Of a DNA stretch of 64,000 nucleotides, positions 34,985 through 46,313 are shown piece by piece. The stretch is from Immersiella caudata. Lineage: Eukaryota; Ascomycota; Sordariomycetes; Sordariales; Lasiosphaeriaceae. The notes under the pieces were generated by a model, which worked only from the letters and a program-made list of their open reading frames with translations, made no database searches and was not told the DNA's origin. Location: contig JAULSU010000003.1 of NCBI GenBank assembly GCA_030512335.1, positions 4,960,001 to 5,024,000 of the forward strand, written 5' to 3'. Each line of letters begins with the position of its first letter. Position 1 is the first letter of the stretch. A program made the translations under genes and the position numbers.

Positions 34985-36760
34985 GTACTTGATAAGCGAG
35001 TGCGCCACTTTCCACCACCCTACAACAACAATCCTCAATTACACAACCACAACACTAGGAAATAACAATAACTGAATCAGAAACAGATGAATCAGACGAT
35101 TCTGCAGCCTCCTGGCAAGTGCGCGCATTATAGCCAGGCTTACCGCACACGCCACAACACTAAATCTTCGTACGAGGGCCCCCTGCACCACCACCACTTT
35201 CACGTGTTTCCTGAGCCAACTGCTCACCCAAGGCCTTCTGATCCAGTAAATCCTGTGCCTCCTGTACAGTATGTGACCCTCCAAGCCTTACACGTGTTTT
35301 TTAGCCCTCCGTCGCTTACTAAGCCCCTTACTGGCCTTTGAAATGCGGAGACCTCTGTACGGAGAAGTGCCATCTTGTGTATCACAGCCATTATACCTTT
35401 GGCTAGTTAATCCACAGCCATTAGTATAGAGGTTGGTAAGCTGCCCTGATGGTTGGAAATTCGATTTTTGATAAACACTGATTATGAGGTGGCCTCTCGA
35501 GGGTTATGTGGCGTTTAGGAGACCCAGGGTAATGGTGTGGTTAGGCCTGAGGTTAGGGGTGTTAGGGTTCGAATACACATATTAAGCTTAGATATTACCC
35601 TCTTTAAATCGTATAATATAAGGCCGGCGTCAGTAAAACCCCCCTTGATGTTTTTTTCTGTGATTGAAGTAAAAAAGGCCTTTTTAAACGCACAGGGAAA
35701 TTCCAATTTGCTAAAATGTGTGATGTTTATCCGTATCAACTGCTTAATTTTATAACCGTACGCTTTTTTCAGCGGCTTAAAATAATTAACATCTAATAGC
35801 TGAAGTAGGTGTGAGGAGGGCAGAGGTATACACAGTGTAATAATGTTATATACCTGGTAGTAAACCTTGAATTCTTCGGAGTGGTGGCTTTTGTGGCTGT
35901 TAAGGATTAGAAGCCGATATTTGCCCTTTATACGAGACGATGTGTGTAAATCGAAATACTAAATCTAATCTATGCCTTTCTTATTTATAATACAGCTATT
36001 ATCAGTTATTATAATACACCAGGTAGCCGGAAGGTTGCATTTTTAATACTAATTGGCAAGGTGGTATTGCGCAGCCAAGATGATAAATAGTGGGATGGCC
36101 CAGCCTTAAGAATTCACCCCTTAGATAACTGTAGCCCACTCTCGATTACCAGGCTAGGCTTATTTAACCTTACCACGGCCATCTAAGGTAGTAACTACCA
36201 TAGTGGGAGTGATAATACCTATTATAAAGCTAGTCTTATCGAGATTATATATATTTTTATTAAGGATACCGTATTTAGCCTTTATATTATATATAAGGGT
36301 AAACCATTTACTAATAATCTTTAGATCTTTGTATTTAGCCCTTTAGTAGTTGTATTTACGTCATAAACGCGTTTGGAGCTTTAGCTGGTGTTTAATAAAG
36401 TTGTAAGCCTAGTGTTTACTGACAGGGGGTGTATTACGTTTGCGTAACAGTCAGTTAGCTATATCTTCCACGTAATAAAGCTGAGGGTGGAATACGCGTG
36501 TGTAAAGCTCTGTTATATATTAAATAATCGTTTGCTTTTTAAATCTGTAAGTTTACGCGAATTAGCTGGAATATCGCGTTGTGAAGGTCGGCCGGCGCGT
36601 TAGCGTCGAAGAGTATCTTTGTTAACCTCGTAGGTTTTTGCTATAGCTTGGACTTTAAGCTTTGGGTCTTTTTGAGGAGCTTTAAGGGCCAGATTTATCC
36701 TCGCTTCGTACAATTGCGTTAACCTTTAACTTTTATATCTTTGCTTTCTTGAAAGAACCC
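34985..36760 (-). mobile_element. pogo/Fot-like transposon with degraded transposase
   Basis: The minus-strand transposase can be read in order. An N-terminal HTH piece YEARINLALKAPQKDPKLK near 36710 is followed by TLRR.RAGRPSQRDIPA, then CENP-B-like sequence (36380-36560). The DDE core includes YRLLILNSHKSHHSEEF near 35900 (catalytic Asp changed to Asn) and SSHLLQLLDVNYFKPLKKAYG split at about 35765-35815. The open stretch 35515-35739 includes AFFTSITEKNIKGGF. A C-terminal zinc knuckle CGVCGKPGYNARTC lies at about 35130. This order is that of Fot1/Tan1-type elements. Exact terminal repeats were not identified, so the borders are approximate. Confidence 0.85.
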
Positions 36761-37604
36761 TAGGTAGCTAAGTTTTTGTGGGAAGAAGTAACTTTTCATT
36801 AAGTTTATAATAAGGTTTACTTTTTTTAACGTAATAAGGACTTAATATAAGTATTTTTTCAATTCCTGCTTATCCCTGAAGTAAATAAGAATACCATTCA
36901 GGGAGATAGATATAAGCTTATCCATGAAATGGTAAATACAGATATAATTAACTTTACTGTAATCTAATAAGGGTATCAATATGCTTGAAAAGCATCACCT
37001 TAAACTTAAAGTAACTTTGATGTATTCGAAAGGTAGTTTTATACTTATCTTCAGCCCTAATCTGGATTTGTTCAGATACGTTAGGGGAGCTAAAGACTAA
37101 CATTAATCCTCTTGAACAATCTTTATTTGATTTACCAATTATTAATAATGAATATTAGTTTTTAATAATATCGTTGTCTAAAAAGTGGTAATTCAGCACT
37201 ATATATAACTTACTATTCTTTTAAAGACGAATAAAATCAAGCATCTTGCTGGAGATCACAATCTTGAATATTCGCTTAAAAAAAGGCTTCGGCTTATTTA
37301 GGGTCGAGGTAGTATGTCGGGAAAAGCTTAATTAAAACTTAAGCTTTAGCTTAATCTTATAATTAATTACATGGTTTATAATTAAGCAAGTATAACATTT
37401 TTTTCCCTAAATATCAAGTGTTTCCGAACCTTTCTTAAACCTTTAATAAGCTAATTGAACTGTTATTTTAGAGCTATATTTCTTGAACTATAATAAACTT
37501 AGAATTATATCATAACGGTAAACTGGTAAGACGTTGAAAGTTTCGTCTTAATTGTAACTATTTACAGTAATCAAAAATAGTGCTTTACAGCTAGGTATTC
37601 CGAT

Positions 37605-38092
37605 TGTTACGGACCTCGGCCTGTCGACAGACGGTCGGCAGGGTCGCTGGATAGGTTGGGTGGTGTAGAGAGGAGTAGTACAGAGGCAAGTCCTTACAGA
37701 CGGGGTTTACTAGTTAAATACGGTTATATGTCACTATAGTACAGAGTAACACCCGGTGTTAGTGCAGTAAGATATGATCGAAGTTGGTTCAATTAATAAG
37801 CGAATACTTATGTGAGGAATAGAAGGTTCCTCACATTATCGTGGGTATAATAATAACTATCTATACTAACTAGTAATAATATAACTTGTACCTTAATCAC
37901 CCTGATCACCTACGTTCCCGAGTGAACAGAGTAATAACCAGTTCTTAACATTTATTATAATCACTCTCCTCTTAGGTTAAACAGGGTGATCACCCAGTCT
38001 TTTTAGGTGTTTGTACGGTGGTTTGTATTATAGCGCCTGCGGGGATACGTCGGTCCGAGCCGGCCTATAAGGGTGGCCCGCAGGTCGTCACA
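37605..38092 (-). repeat. 3' LTR of Gypsy copy 2
   Basis: 488 bp, TGTTACGGACC to GTCGTCACA on the plus strand. Moderate RIP damage. GATCACC-type U3 array. Confidence 0.92.
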
Positions 38093-38825
38093 CGATTCCC
38101 CCTCTTTAAAATCTTTTTTCCATAAAAGTTTCGGGGTAATTTCTTCCTTTAATAACTATCGTAATCATACCTGCTAATGCGATTAAAAGATAAAATAGAA
38201 AAACGAAACCCTCCTTTACCAAATATCATCTTAAAAACGCTTTTTTTATCAGTACATTTAATATCGTTATACCCGTTCACTATTCCCACTACGTGTACCT
38301 AAGTCTTAAATGTAAGACGGTTAATAAAAGTAAATCTTACGGGAATCATATCAGTGTTAGGGGGCAGGTATATTTGTCGTGTAACGTCCACGGTAATAAC
38401 CCGTCAATCCTTTAAAATGTTATTAAAAAGAAGTAGCGTTTAGACAAAAAGGAGCGCAAGGTCCTTACTTAGCTTTAAATTAACCTGGTGAAGCTTTATC
38501 GGCTAAAGGATTAATAAAAGGGATTAACGCGCTAAGTGGACAAACTCTTTAGCTACGAGCTGGTGATATAAGATAAGGAGGAGTGGTAATAAGCTTTAAC
38601 TGCCCTAAAGCCCATCTTCCCCGAAGTCCTAGATTAGGGTGTATTCCTAAATGGTGATATAACCACAGGGTTACTGTAACTGGTGACGGCTTTTTCCTAG
38701 GGTAAGTTATTACTACTTTAGTCTTAGCTTTAGTGTTAACGATCGCTTAGATCCGTTCTAGGGAAGGTAGGCTGGTTACCGGGGTTAAAGGTTATGGTAA
38801 TAAAGGTAAGTTTTAATAATGAAAT

Positions 38826-38941
38826 GGTCTGTTAGTGTAGTGGTAAGTGTGTTCGCTCCTTGTTTTCTATATGGTAAGTTTAGGGCGTGCCGTATAGAAA
38901 ATCGTTGGTGAGAGGTTATGGGTTTGAATCCCACACAGGTT
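38826..38941 (+). ncRNA. tRNA-like segment with box A and box B inside Gypsy copy 2
   Basis: It is antisense to the element and lies 0.7 kb from the 3' LTR. It has a box-A-like TAGTGTAGTGG, a box-B-like GGTTTGAATCC and a 7-bp end stem GGTCTGT/ACAGGTT that closes if G-U pairs are allowed. A long central insert forms its own hairpin (TTTTCTATATGG/CCGTATAGAAAA). The same segment occurs in Gypsy copy 1. I could not draw a convincing anticodon arm, so it may be a tRNA pseudogene or tRNA-derived sequence carried by the retrotransposon. Confidence 0.45.
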
Positions 38942-41774
38942 ATTACTCTTTCCGCCACCCCGTGTTATTGAATACGCACACTGGGTAACGGGGGGGGGTT
39001 TTTTTATATGGTTAATAGTGTTATTATAGTGTCTTTCGCGCTGTGGTCCTACAAATCCAGAACTTTTTAATATTAAAGTCTTTTTCGTCGGTATGTACTT
39101 TAATCTTCTTTTTAATAAGGATGTTCCTTAGTACTGGCTTGAGAAAGGAAATGTGGAAAACCTTAGTCCGCACCTTTATAGAGGTGGGTAGGTTGAGTTT
39201 GTAGTTAGAGGTGGTGATCTTCCTTTTAATAAGGAACGGCCCGAGTTTCTTAAAATCGAGCTTCCAGCTCAGCCATTAGGTGTGCAAATTCCATGAAAAA
39301 ATGTAGACCGGGTCCCCCTCTTGGAGAGTCAGTCCCTTAGCTTTTTTATTATCGTAATATCCTTTTATTTATTCTCGGGTAAATTTAAACTCGGCTTTAA
39401 GGTGGTCATGTAACTCCTAAAGTCTATTAGCTTAAACGGCGGCTTGGGGCGTGTCTGTAGGTGGTCTTTAGTGGAGTTCTAGTTCCTGGCTAAAAAGTGC
39501 GAAAAATGGGGAGGTTTTAATTAACTTAATAATAATAGTGTTATAAGTTATTTATACCATTAGTAACAGCTTAAATTAATTATCCTGTTTAAAGTTAATA
39601 AACGCTTAAAAGTACGTTTCAAGGGTCTGGTTCAAGCGCTTTATTTATCTGTTAATCTAAAGGTAAAAGGTTATTAATAATTTACTTTTTATACCCATTT
39701 GTTATATCAGTCCTTATTAAAACTTGAATATAAACAGCTTATCTCGGTCGAAAACGATATCGTCAGGCTAAAGGTGTTAAGAGACAATATACCGCTTAAA
39801 AAGGTAAATAAGTTATTCGGCCGTTATTCGTGTTAAACATGGCAAAAAGTATACCCATTTCGTCATTCTGTTAACAATTACTTAGATAAAGTCGTAACTA
39901 ACGTTTGTGGCTAGATCTTTTAAATCGGGAATTCTAGTGATAAAGTTTATTAAGATGGAACTTTATAGTGTACTAGGGGTTAAGAGAGGTTTAAAAAGTC
40001 TGTAAGACTTATATTAGTGTGTTTTCGTTTGGTTACAGATGTCGTAATTATTAATAACCTTTTCCACCAGTTTTTTTATTCGTAGAAAGGTGTATCCTTA
40101 CTAGGCTTAGGATAGTGTTTTCGCCTTTCCCATATATCCTTTAATTTTCACTTTATACACCTATTAGATAAATTTCCTTCGTTTCTCCGGATTATAGATA
40201 TAGGGTTTTCCTCCGAAAAAAAAGAGGTTTTTAAGTCGTGGTCCTCCCTTTATCCCTTTTAACGTTTTACTATATTCCTTACAGCTAGGGTAAAATCCTC
40301 TAACCTGGTAAGAAACGTTATAAATCTATATGATTTTTCTCTCTTTATTTAAAGGTCCTCTTATTCCCACTTTATATAATTCTCCTAACAAGTGCTAGTA
40401 AATATCTAAAGGTTGTTATTAGGTGTTTAATCTGGGTACTGGTTTATAAAAACTTAGGTTTCCTTTAATATCTAATTATCGGAGACCTATGGCGTGTAAA
40501 GTAAAGTGCTATCTGTAGTTTTCGTAAAAAGCGTAACGGGTTCCGGGTCTTCCGCGTTCTCTTTATAATCCTTATATCGGCTTAACGCGTCGGCCTTACC
40601 GTTCTCTAAGCCCTTGATATGGCGGATCTTAAAATGGAACGGTACTATTAACTTAACCTATCTGGTTTATTTAAGACTGAGTTTCTTTATTAAAAAGTAC
40701 TATGAGTTATTATAGTTTAAAAGAACCTCGACAGGTTTTACAATTCCACTAAAGTATAAGGCCTATTTTAAGAAACACCAGATAATCGTTATAAGTTCCT
40801 TATTATAAATAAGGTATTTAAAGGCTGCCCCTTAGATTCTCTTTAAAAGGATGGTAACCGGGTGTTAAAGACCGTCCTTGCTTATCTAGCTAAGTTCTCC
40901 TTTACAGGCGTAATCAGAGGCATTTATTCCGACTTTAAATAGTTACGAGAAATCAGGTAATATAAGCACAGGAGCTGTCGTAAAGTCGTGCTTTAACCCA
41001 TCAAATACTTTTTATTAAGCTTCTATCTAAATAAATAACTTCCTTTCGCCTATAAAGTCGTGTAAAGGCTTAGCAATCTTACTATACCAATATATTATTT
41101 ACGTATTACTTTAAAATACAGTTTAGTATTATAAGACTTGCTTCTCTTATAAGTACCTCGTAGTACCCCAGGGGTATGTTTTCATAAACGTAGGCCACAG
41201 CTCCTTTTTCCTGAATGGTAGGCTAGTGGTTATAGTAGTTTTTTAGTCCCTTATACGAAGGGAGATCGTAAAAATCGTGGACGCAGCTAATTTATAGGAT
41301 TTGTTGGTGTTTTTTTTCTCCACAGAGGGCTTTTAATGTAGATTAGTGTATATTAAGGCTTAGCGTACTAAGTATTTTTCCTTTGGTTATCCGTCTTGAT
41401 ATTAAGATTTCGTCCAAATCTCCCCACTAATAGACAGAGCTGGGAGGATTATAAATTCCTTTTGTTCTTTAATTAAACTTTAATTCGTTAGCGAATTTTC
41501 TCATAGCATTACCGAATTACCCCTTAATCGCAAGGGTTATATATGTTTTAGTTATTAGATCTAGGTTCTTTTTAACCGTTCAAATCTCAGCTACCATTTT
41601 CCTATAAAGTGTTTTTAAGTTAAGGGGTATATTATAGTTTTTTAAGTACCTGGCTATAAAGACGTGGGATTAATAAACGTTAGGGAACTGATTATAATTC
41701 CTAGGGGAGACGCTCCTTAGTCCTCCTGCCGGGGTGTTTTTAACTAAGGTAGCTTAGTCTTAATGCTGTTAACG

Positions 41775-42262
41775 TGTTACGACCTCTAGCCTGTCGACAG
41801 GCAGTCGGCAGGGTCGCTAGATAGGAGGGGTGGGTAGAGAGGAGTAATGCAGAGGTAAGTCCTTACAGACGGGGGTTTACTGGTCAATGGGTCGTATGTT
41901 ACTATAAGACAGAATAACACTCTAAGTGTTGGTGCAGTAGGATATAATCGAAGTTGGTTCAATTGACGAGCGAATACTTGCGTGAGGAACAGAAGGTTCC
42001 TCACACCATCGTGGGTACGATGGTAGATATCTATACTAAGGAAGGAGATGTAACTTGTACCCTGATCTGTTGCTCTGTCCCCTGGTGTTTACAGATCACA
42101 GAGCAAGTGCTCTTGTGGGTCTACGCTTGCTTTGTGACAGAGCGGATTCCTTGGCACAGATCACACAGTGTTAAGTAGTCGCTACACGGTGCCTTGTACT
42201 GTGGCGTCTGCGGGGACACGTCGGTCCGTCCCGGCCACAAGGGTGGCCCGCAGGTCGTCACA
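41775..42262 (-). mobile_element. Solo Gypsy LTR inside Gypsy copy 2 (TSD TAACG)
   Basis: 488 bp between a perfect duplication TAACG (41770-41774 and 42263-42267). It is much less RIPed than its host. Its middle lacks the GATCACC array and instead carries GCTCTG/CAGAGC-type repeats, like the solo LTR at 46877-47362. Confidence 0.93.
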
Positions 42263-43944
42263 TAACGTTCCCTTTTAGTGTTAGGTAAATTTTCGTATAT
42301 TATGTTTTACATATAATGTTATTATGTAATTAAGATCTAGTTAGGGAATATATCGCGTACAGGGGTTCTTATCCCCCTTTATGATCCCCGGAGTCTTCCT
42401 TAACTTAAAGGGACTGAAATTCTCCTCTTAAGTCGATTTTTATCGATCTGTACCTTAGGTATTTTATCCCGCGCAGGCGCTTCCTTTAAGGGTTGGTCTT
42501 TGGTAACTTACACCCCTTGGGGAGCCCTATTTAACCGTGGTAGGTTGGCTTTAGGGGCCGTTAGTTATTCTTCTAGGCTTGGAATTGGTATATTAAGTTC
42601 TCGATCTCTTAATCTTTACTCCTAGGAGGTGTGCTTATTAATGGGTAACGGAGTGTCTTAAATACGAAGTTAATTTATTTCCTTAATAAGTCTTTCTATT
42701 AACCTTACGTTAATTCCTATAAACGGTACCTGTTCCTAAGGGTTATTAAATAAGGTTTTATTTATGCTGTCGTATTCTAATAAAGGGTATAATTAGTAGT
42801 CGTTTCCCGAGTTAACTATCTGTATAATGACCTTGTCCTTACCAGTGGAGCAAACAGTCTTCCCTTTAAACAGGGGGTTAAACCTAACTTTCTTCTTTTC
42901 TTAGCGGCACTTTTACACGTAATGGCTGTTTTTACTATAGTTGAAGTATTAGACCTTAAACTTGTCTTTAGGCTTAGCCTTTGAGTTTTAAGCGTTTTTA
43001 CCGTTTTTCTAACTATATTAATATTTATTAATCTAAGGTGGGTACTGTAGGTGGTATTTCAATGTCGGTATTTCTTTCTTTTATTAGCCTTAAGCTAAAG
43101 CCTAGGTGGTTAATAGTGCCCTTAGTCCTTTATTTTTCGTCTATAAAAGCGGGTATTAATCTTAATAGCTTTATTAACGTAAGTGTTAAAATCGCGTACG
43201 TAACAGTCCAGTTTACATAACTCGTCCTTAACCTAAGGTTTAAGGCCTTTATAAAAACGGTATTTAAAGGCGGACTTATCTTAATTAACTTAATAACGGT
43301 CTTAGTTAAAGGCGGAGAGATAAGCGGATACCGAACCAGTTTAATTTAATCGCTCCAAGCGGTCCTCTACCTACTTTTATATATCACGCTCTCCATACAT
43401 CTTAGTCATCTTATTTTCAAAGTTAACCTAACTTTTATCCGTATTAAAAATCCTAACAGTAATAAGTCACCTTTTATCTGGAGTAAAAGAGAAGTAATTA
43501 TTAAAAATTCCATTAAAGTACAGGCTAAGATTACCCTTTATCTAAGAAGTTATATATAAGATCTTAATCTTAATCCAGGAGGTGTTTTATAAGCGGAAAT
43601 TAAGTTTTAGGTGGGTAAGTTATTGTAAGAGTTCTAATACCTTCCCCTTAAAGGGTTTAGGGTTACCGGTTTTAATTATATAGGTGGTAACTGCTAAGTC
43701 AGTAGTGTAAGACTTTATTAGTAAGTTGATAAACTTACTTATTAAGTTCCTTATTTCTTCTCAGGTGAGTTTATTGTTATCTGTGGTATTAGGATCGTTA
43801 GGCTGAGGTAAAGGGGTGTTAAAGGACACGTCGTCGTCCCCGGGGTTTTTATTATTTCCAGAGGAATGATTAACGGAACTAACAGCAGATATGGTGTCTG
43901 TAAGCTCTGTAGTACTGGTCTTTAAAATGTAGACGTAAGTATCG

Positions 43945-44431
43945 TGTTACAACCTTAACCTGTTAATAAACGGTTAGTAAGGTCGTTAGATAGGTTAGGT
44001 GGGGTAGAGAGGAGTAGTACAGAGGTAAGTCCTTACAAACGGGGTTTACTAGTTAAATACAGTTATATATTACTATAGTACAGAGTAACACCCGGTGTTA
44101 GTATAATAGGATATAATCGAAGTTGGTTCAATTAATAAGTGAATACTTACGTGAGGAACAGAAGGTTCCTCACACCATTGTAGGTACAATGATAACTATC
44201 TATACTAACTAGTGATAATGTAACTTACACTTTAATCACCCTAATCACCTACAGTCCCGAGTAAACGGAGTGATCACCAGTTCTTGGCATTTATTATGAT
44301 CACTCTCCTCTTGGGTTGACCAGGGTGATCACCCAGTCTTTTTGGGTGTTTCTACGGTGGTTCGCACTGTGGCGCCTGCGGGGACACGTTGGTCCGAGCC
44401 GGCCTATAAGGGTGGCCCGCAGGTCGTCACA
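43945..44431 (-). repeat. 5' LTR of Gypsy copy 2
   Basis: 487 bp, TGTTACAACC to GTCGTCACA on the plus strand. GATCACC-type U3 array. Half of it is heavily RIPed and the other half nearly intact. Confidence 0.92.
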
Positions 44432-46313
44432 CCGATATTATGGATGCAAAGCTCTTTTTACCTGACATAAGTTAGTGTTGATTTTGCTTGTTCTTAGTAA
44501 AAAGTTTTTTAAGTTAATGAATTTAAGTTAATAATATCGGTAATACTGTGATTATTAATAATTACTTTTACACGGAACGGTGTTCCCCGTCCATCCGTTA
44601 CATTACTGTTAATAACTTAATAATTCTTTTCTTTTTAAGATAAGTTATTAAAATAACTTGATTGCTAAAGGGTTTTCTTGACTTAACTAGTAAATAACTT
44701 TCTTCGTCTTATAACGTTTATAAGTTTTTATAGCGTGCGCGGATATTCAAAGTTGCGCCTTTAGCATTACGAGCCAGATTTTAATGAACTTTAAAATGCT
44801 TATAAGATATTATAAAGCAGAAGGAAATTAGAATAAAAAGTTGACAGGGATCACTGACTCTTTAATACGTTCGATATAACCTTTTATACTAGCCTTTATA
44901 CTAATCCTTTACCTTTTTTTCTATATATAAGAAGTATTCAAAATTTTAGTAAGAATAGACTGTTCTGTATGATAATAAAAGACCTATTACATAACTTCAA
45001 AGGACTTTGAAGATTGGTGATTAAAACGCACTTACTCCTTAAAGTACTTAGGTAATGTTTCAAATCTACGTATGAGTATATGATTACTAATATTTATCTA
45101 TTCGTAACCGTAGAAATATCGTTAAGATAAGTTTTAAATCCAAGATAATCAGGAATGTTAATACTTGTTATAAATACAGTCGATTTATAAGATTTTTATA
45201 TGGTTTTCAGGTTCCTTTAAACAGCTTTATACGTGGGTTATATCTTTATTAAGAAGTGGGAAGTATCCCTTTATTTTAACGGTTTTTGGAATTTCTTTTT
45301 ACTGCTAATTATTTTACAGACGTGGGTATTTTTGTTTAAGACTTAATAGTATAGTTTCTTCAACTCGTAAGCTATCAAGTGCTTTCATTTTTTAAAGAAA
45401 AGTATTTAGTTATTTAAAGCGGATAGGCTTTAGCCCTTTTTTTTTAAAAAAAAAAAGCCTAAAGAGATTGAGATCCGCATCTTAAATCGGTCATCATTAA
45501 TTTACACCTTAAGGGTCTTATTCCATATAAACGCTCTTTTTAATAGTCGGTTTTCGTATATCTTAATAATTTCCCTCTTAAAGTTAACATATATTTTATT
45601 TTTATTCAAAATCCTGACTATTATAAGGTGTTACTTATCTTCAACGCTTTTAAAATAATCGTTAATAATACCTTTAAATTAAAGGCTTAGGTCTCCCCCT
45701 ATTTATAGAAACTGGGGACGTTAAATTAAAAGTATTACACGTAGCTTTAAAGGCAGACATTAAGCTTTAGATAAGTCAAGGGGAGAGTTCGGCGCTTTTT
45801 TCTGTAAATATCAGGGGCTTACCGGTTGTAATTTCTAAGGGAACGTAAGGGCTTTCTTATCCTTAAAGGCCCTTACTAACTCTCCTGTAACTCTCTTATA
45901 AGTTTTTAAAGTTCCTTCCTTACAAGTCTTTATCATCGTTAGGTACGTTAGTCTTAAGGTTCACTTTTATAGCGCTGGAAAGGGTATTTACGGATACGTC
46001 ATTATCGCTAATATTACCATTATTACCCGTAAAGGGGTTTAAGTAAAGGACAGTCCGGGAGGCAGGTGTAAAGGTAAAGGCGGGTATAGTGTTTATAAGT
46101 TCCATAATACCGGTTGTAATAATTAAAACGTAAGTATTGTGTTATAACTAGTACTTATTAATAAGTCGGTCGGTAAGGTTAACGGGATAATTAATGGGTA
46201 AGAGGAGTAATACAGAAGTAAGTCCTTACAGACGGAGGGATTTATTAGGTTAATAATCGTATGTTATTATACTATAACGTAACTCACGGGGTGGTAATGC
46301 AATAAGATATAAT

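Larger units (their letters stand above)
37605..44431 (-). mobile_element. Chromodomain Gypsy, copy 2: two LTRs, TSD CCGAT, RT deleted
   Basis: A complete insertion flanked by CCGAT (37600-37604 and 44432-44436). LTRs: 43945-44431 (5') and 37605-38092 (3'). A minus-strand gag zinc knuckle (YFNYSKNSHYV, cysteines partly lost) lies near 42930. The RNase H end and integrase lie in 40000-40700, matching copy 1 at 22040-22600. A purine tract at about 38100 (AAAGAGGGGGAAT on the minus strand) abuts the 3' LTR. Aligning with copy 1 shows that ~1.3 kb containing the RT core (copy 1 about 20350-21640) is missing at about 41090. A solo LTR of the same family sits inside at 41775-42262. It is RIPed and non-autonomous. 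Confidence 0.92.

Noticed and set aside
35087..35341. 84-codon plus-strand frame
   Set aside because: Shadow of the pogo/Fot transposase C-terminus, which is recognisable on the minus strand by its zinc knuckle.
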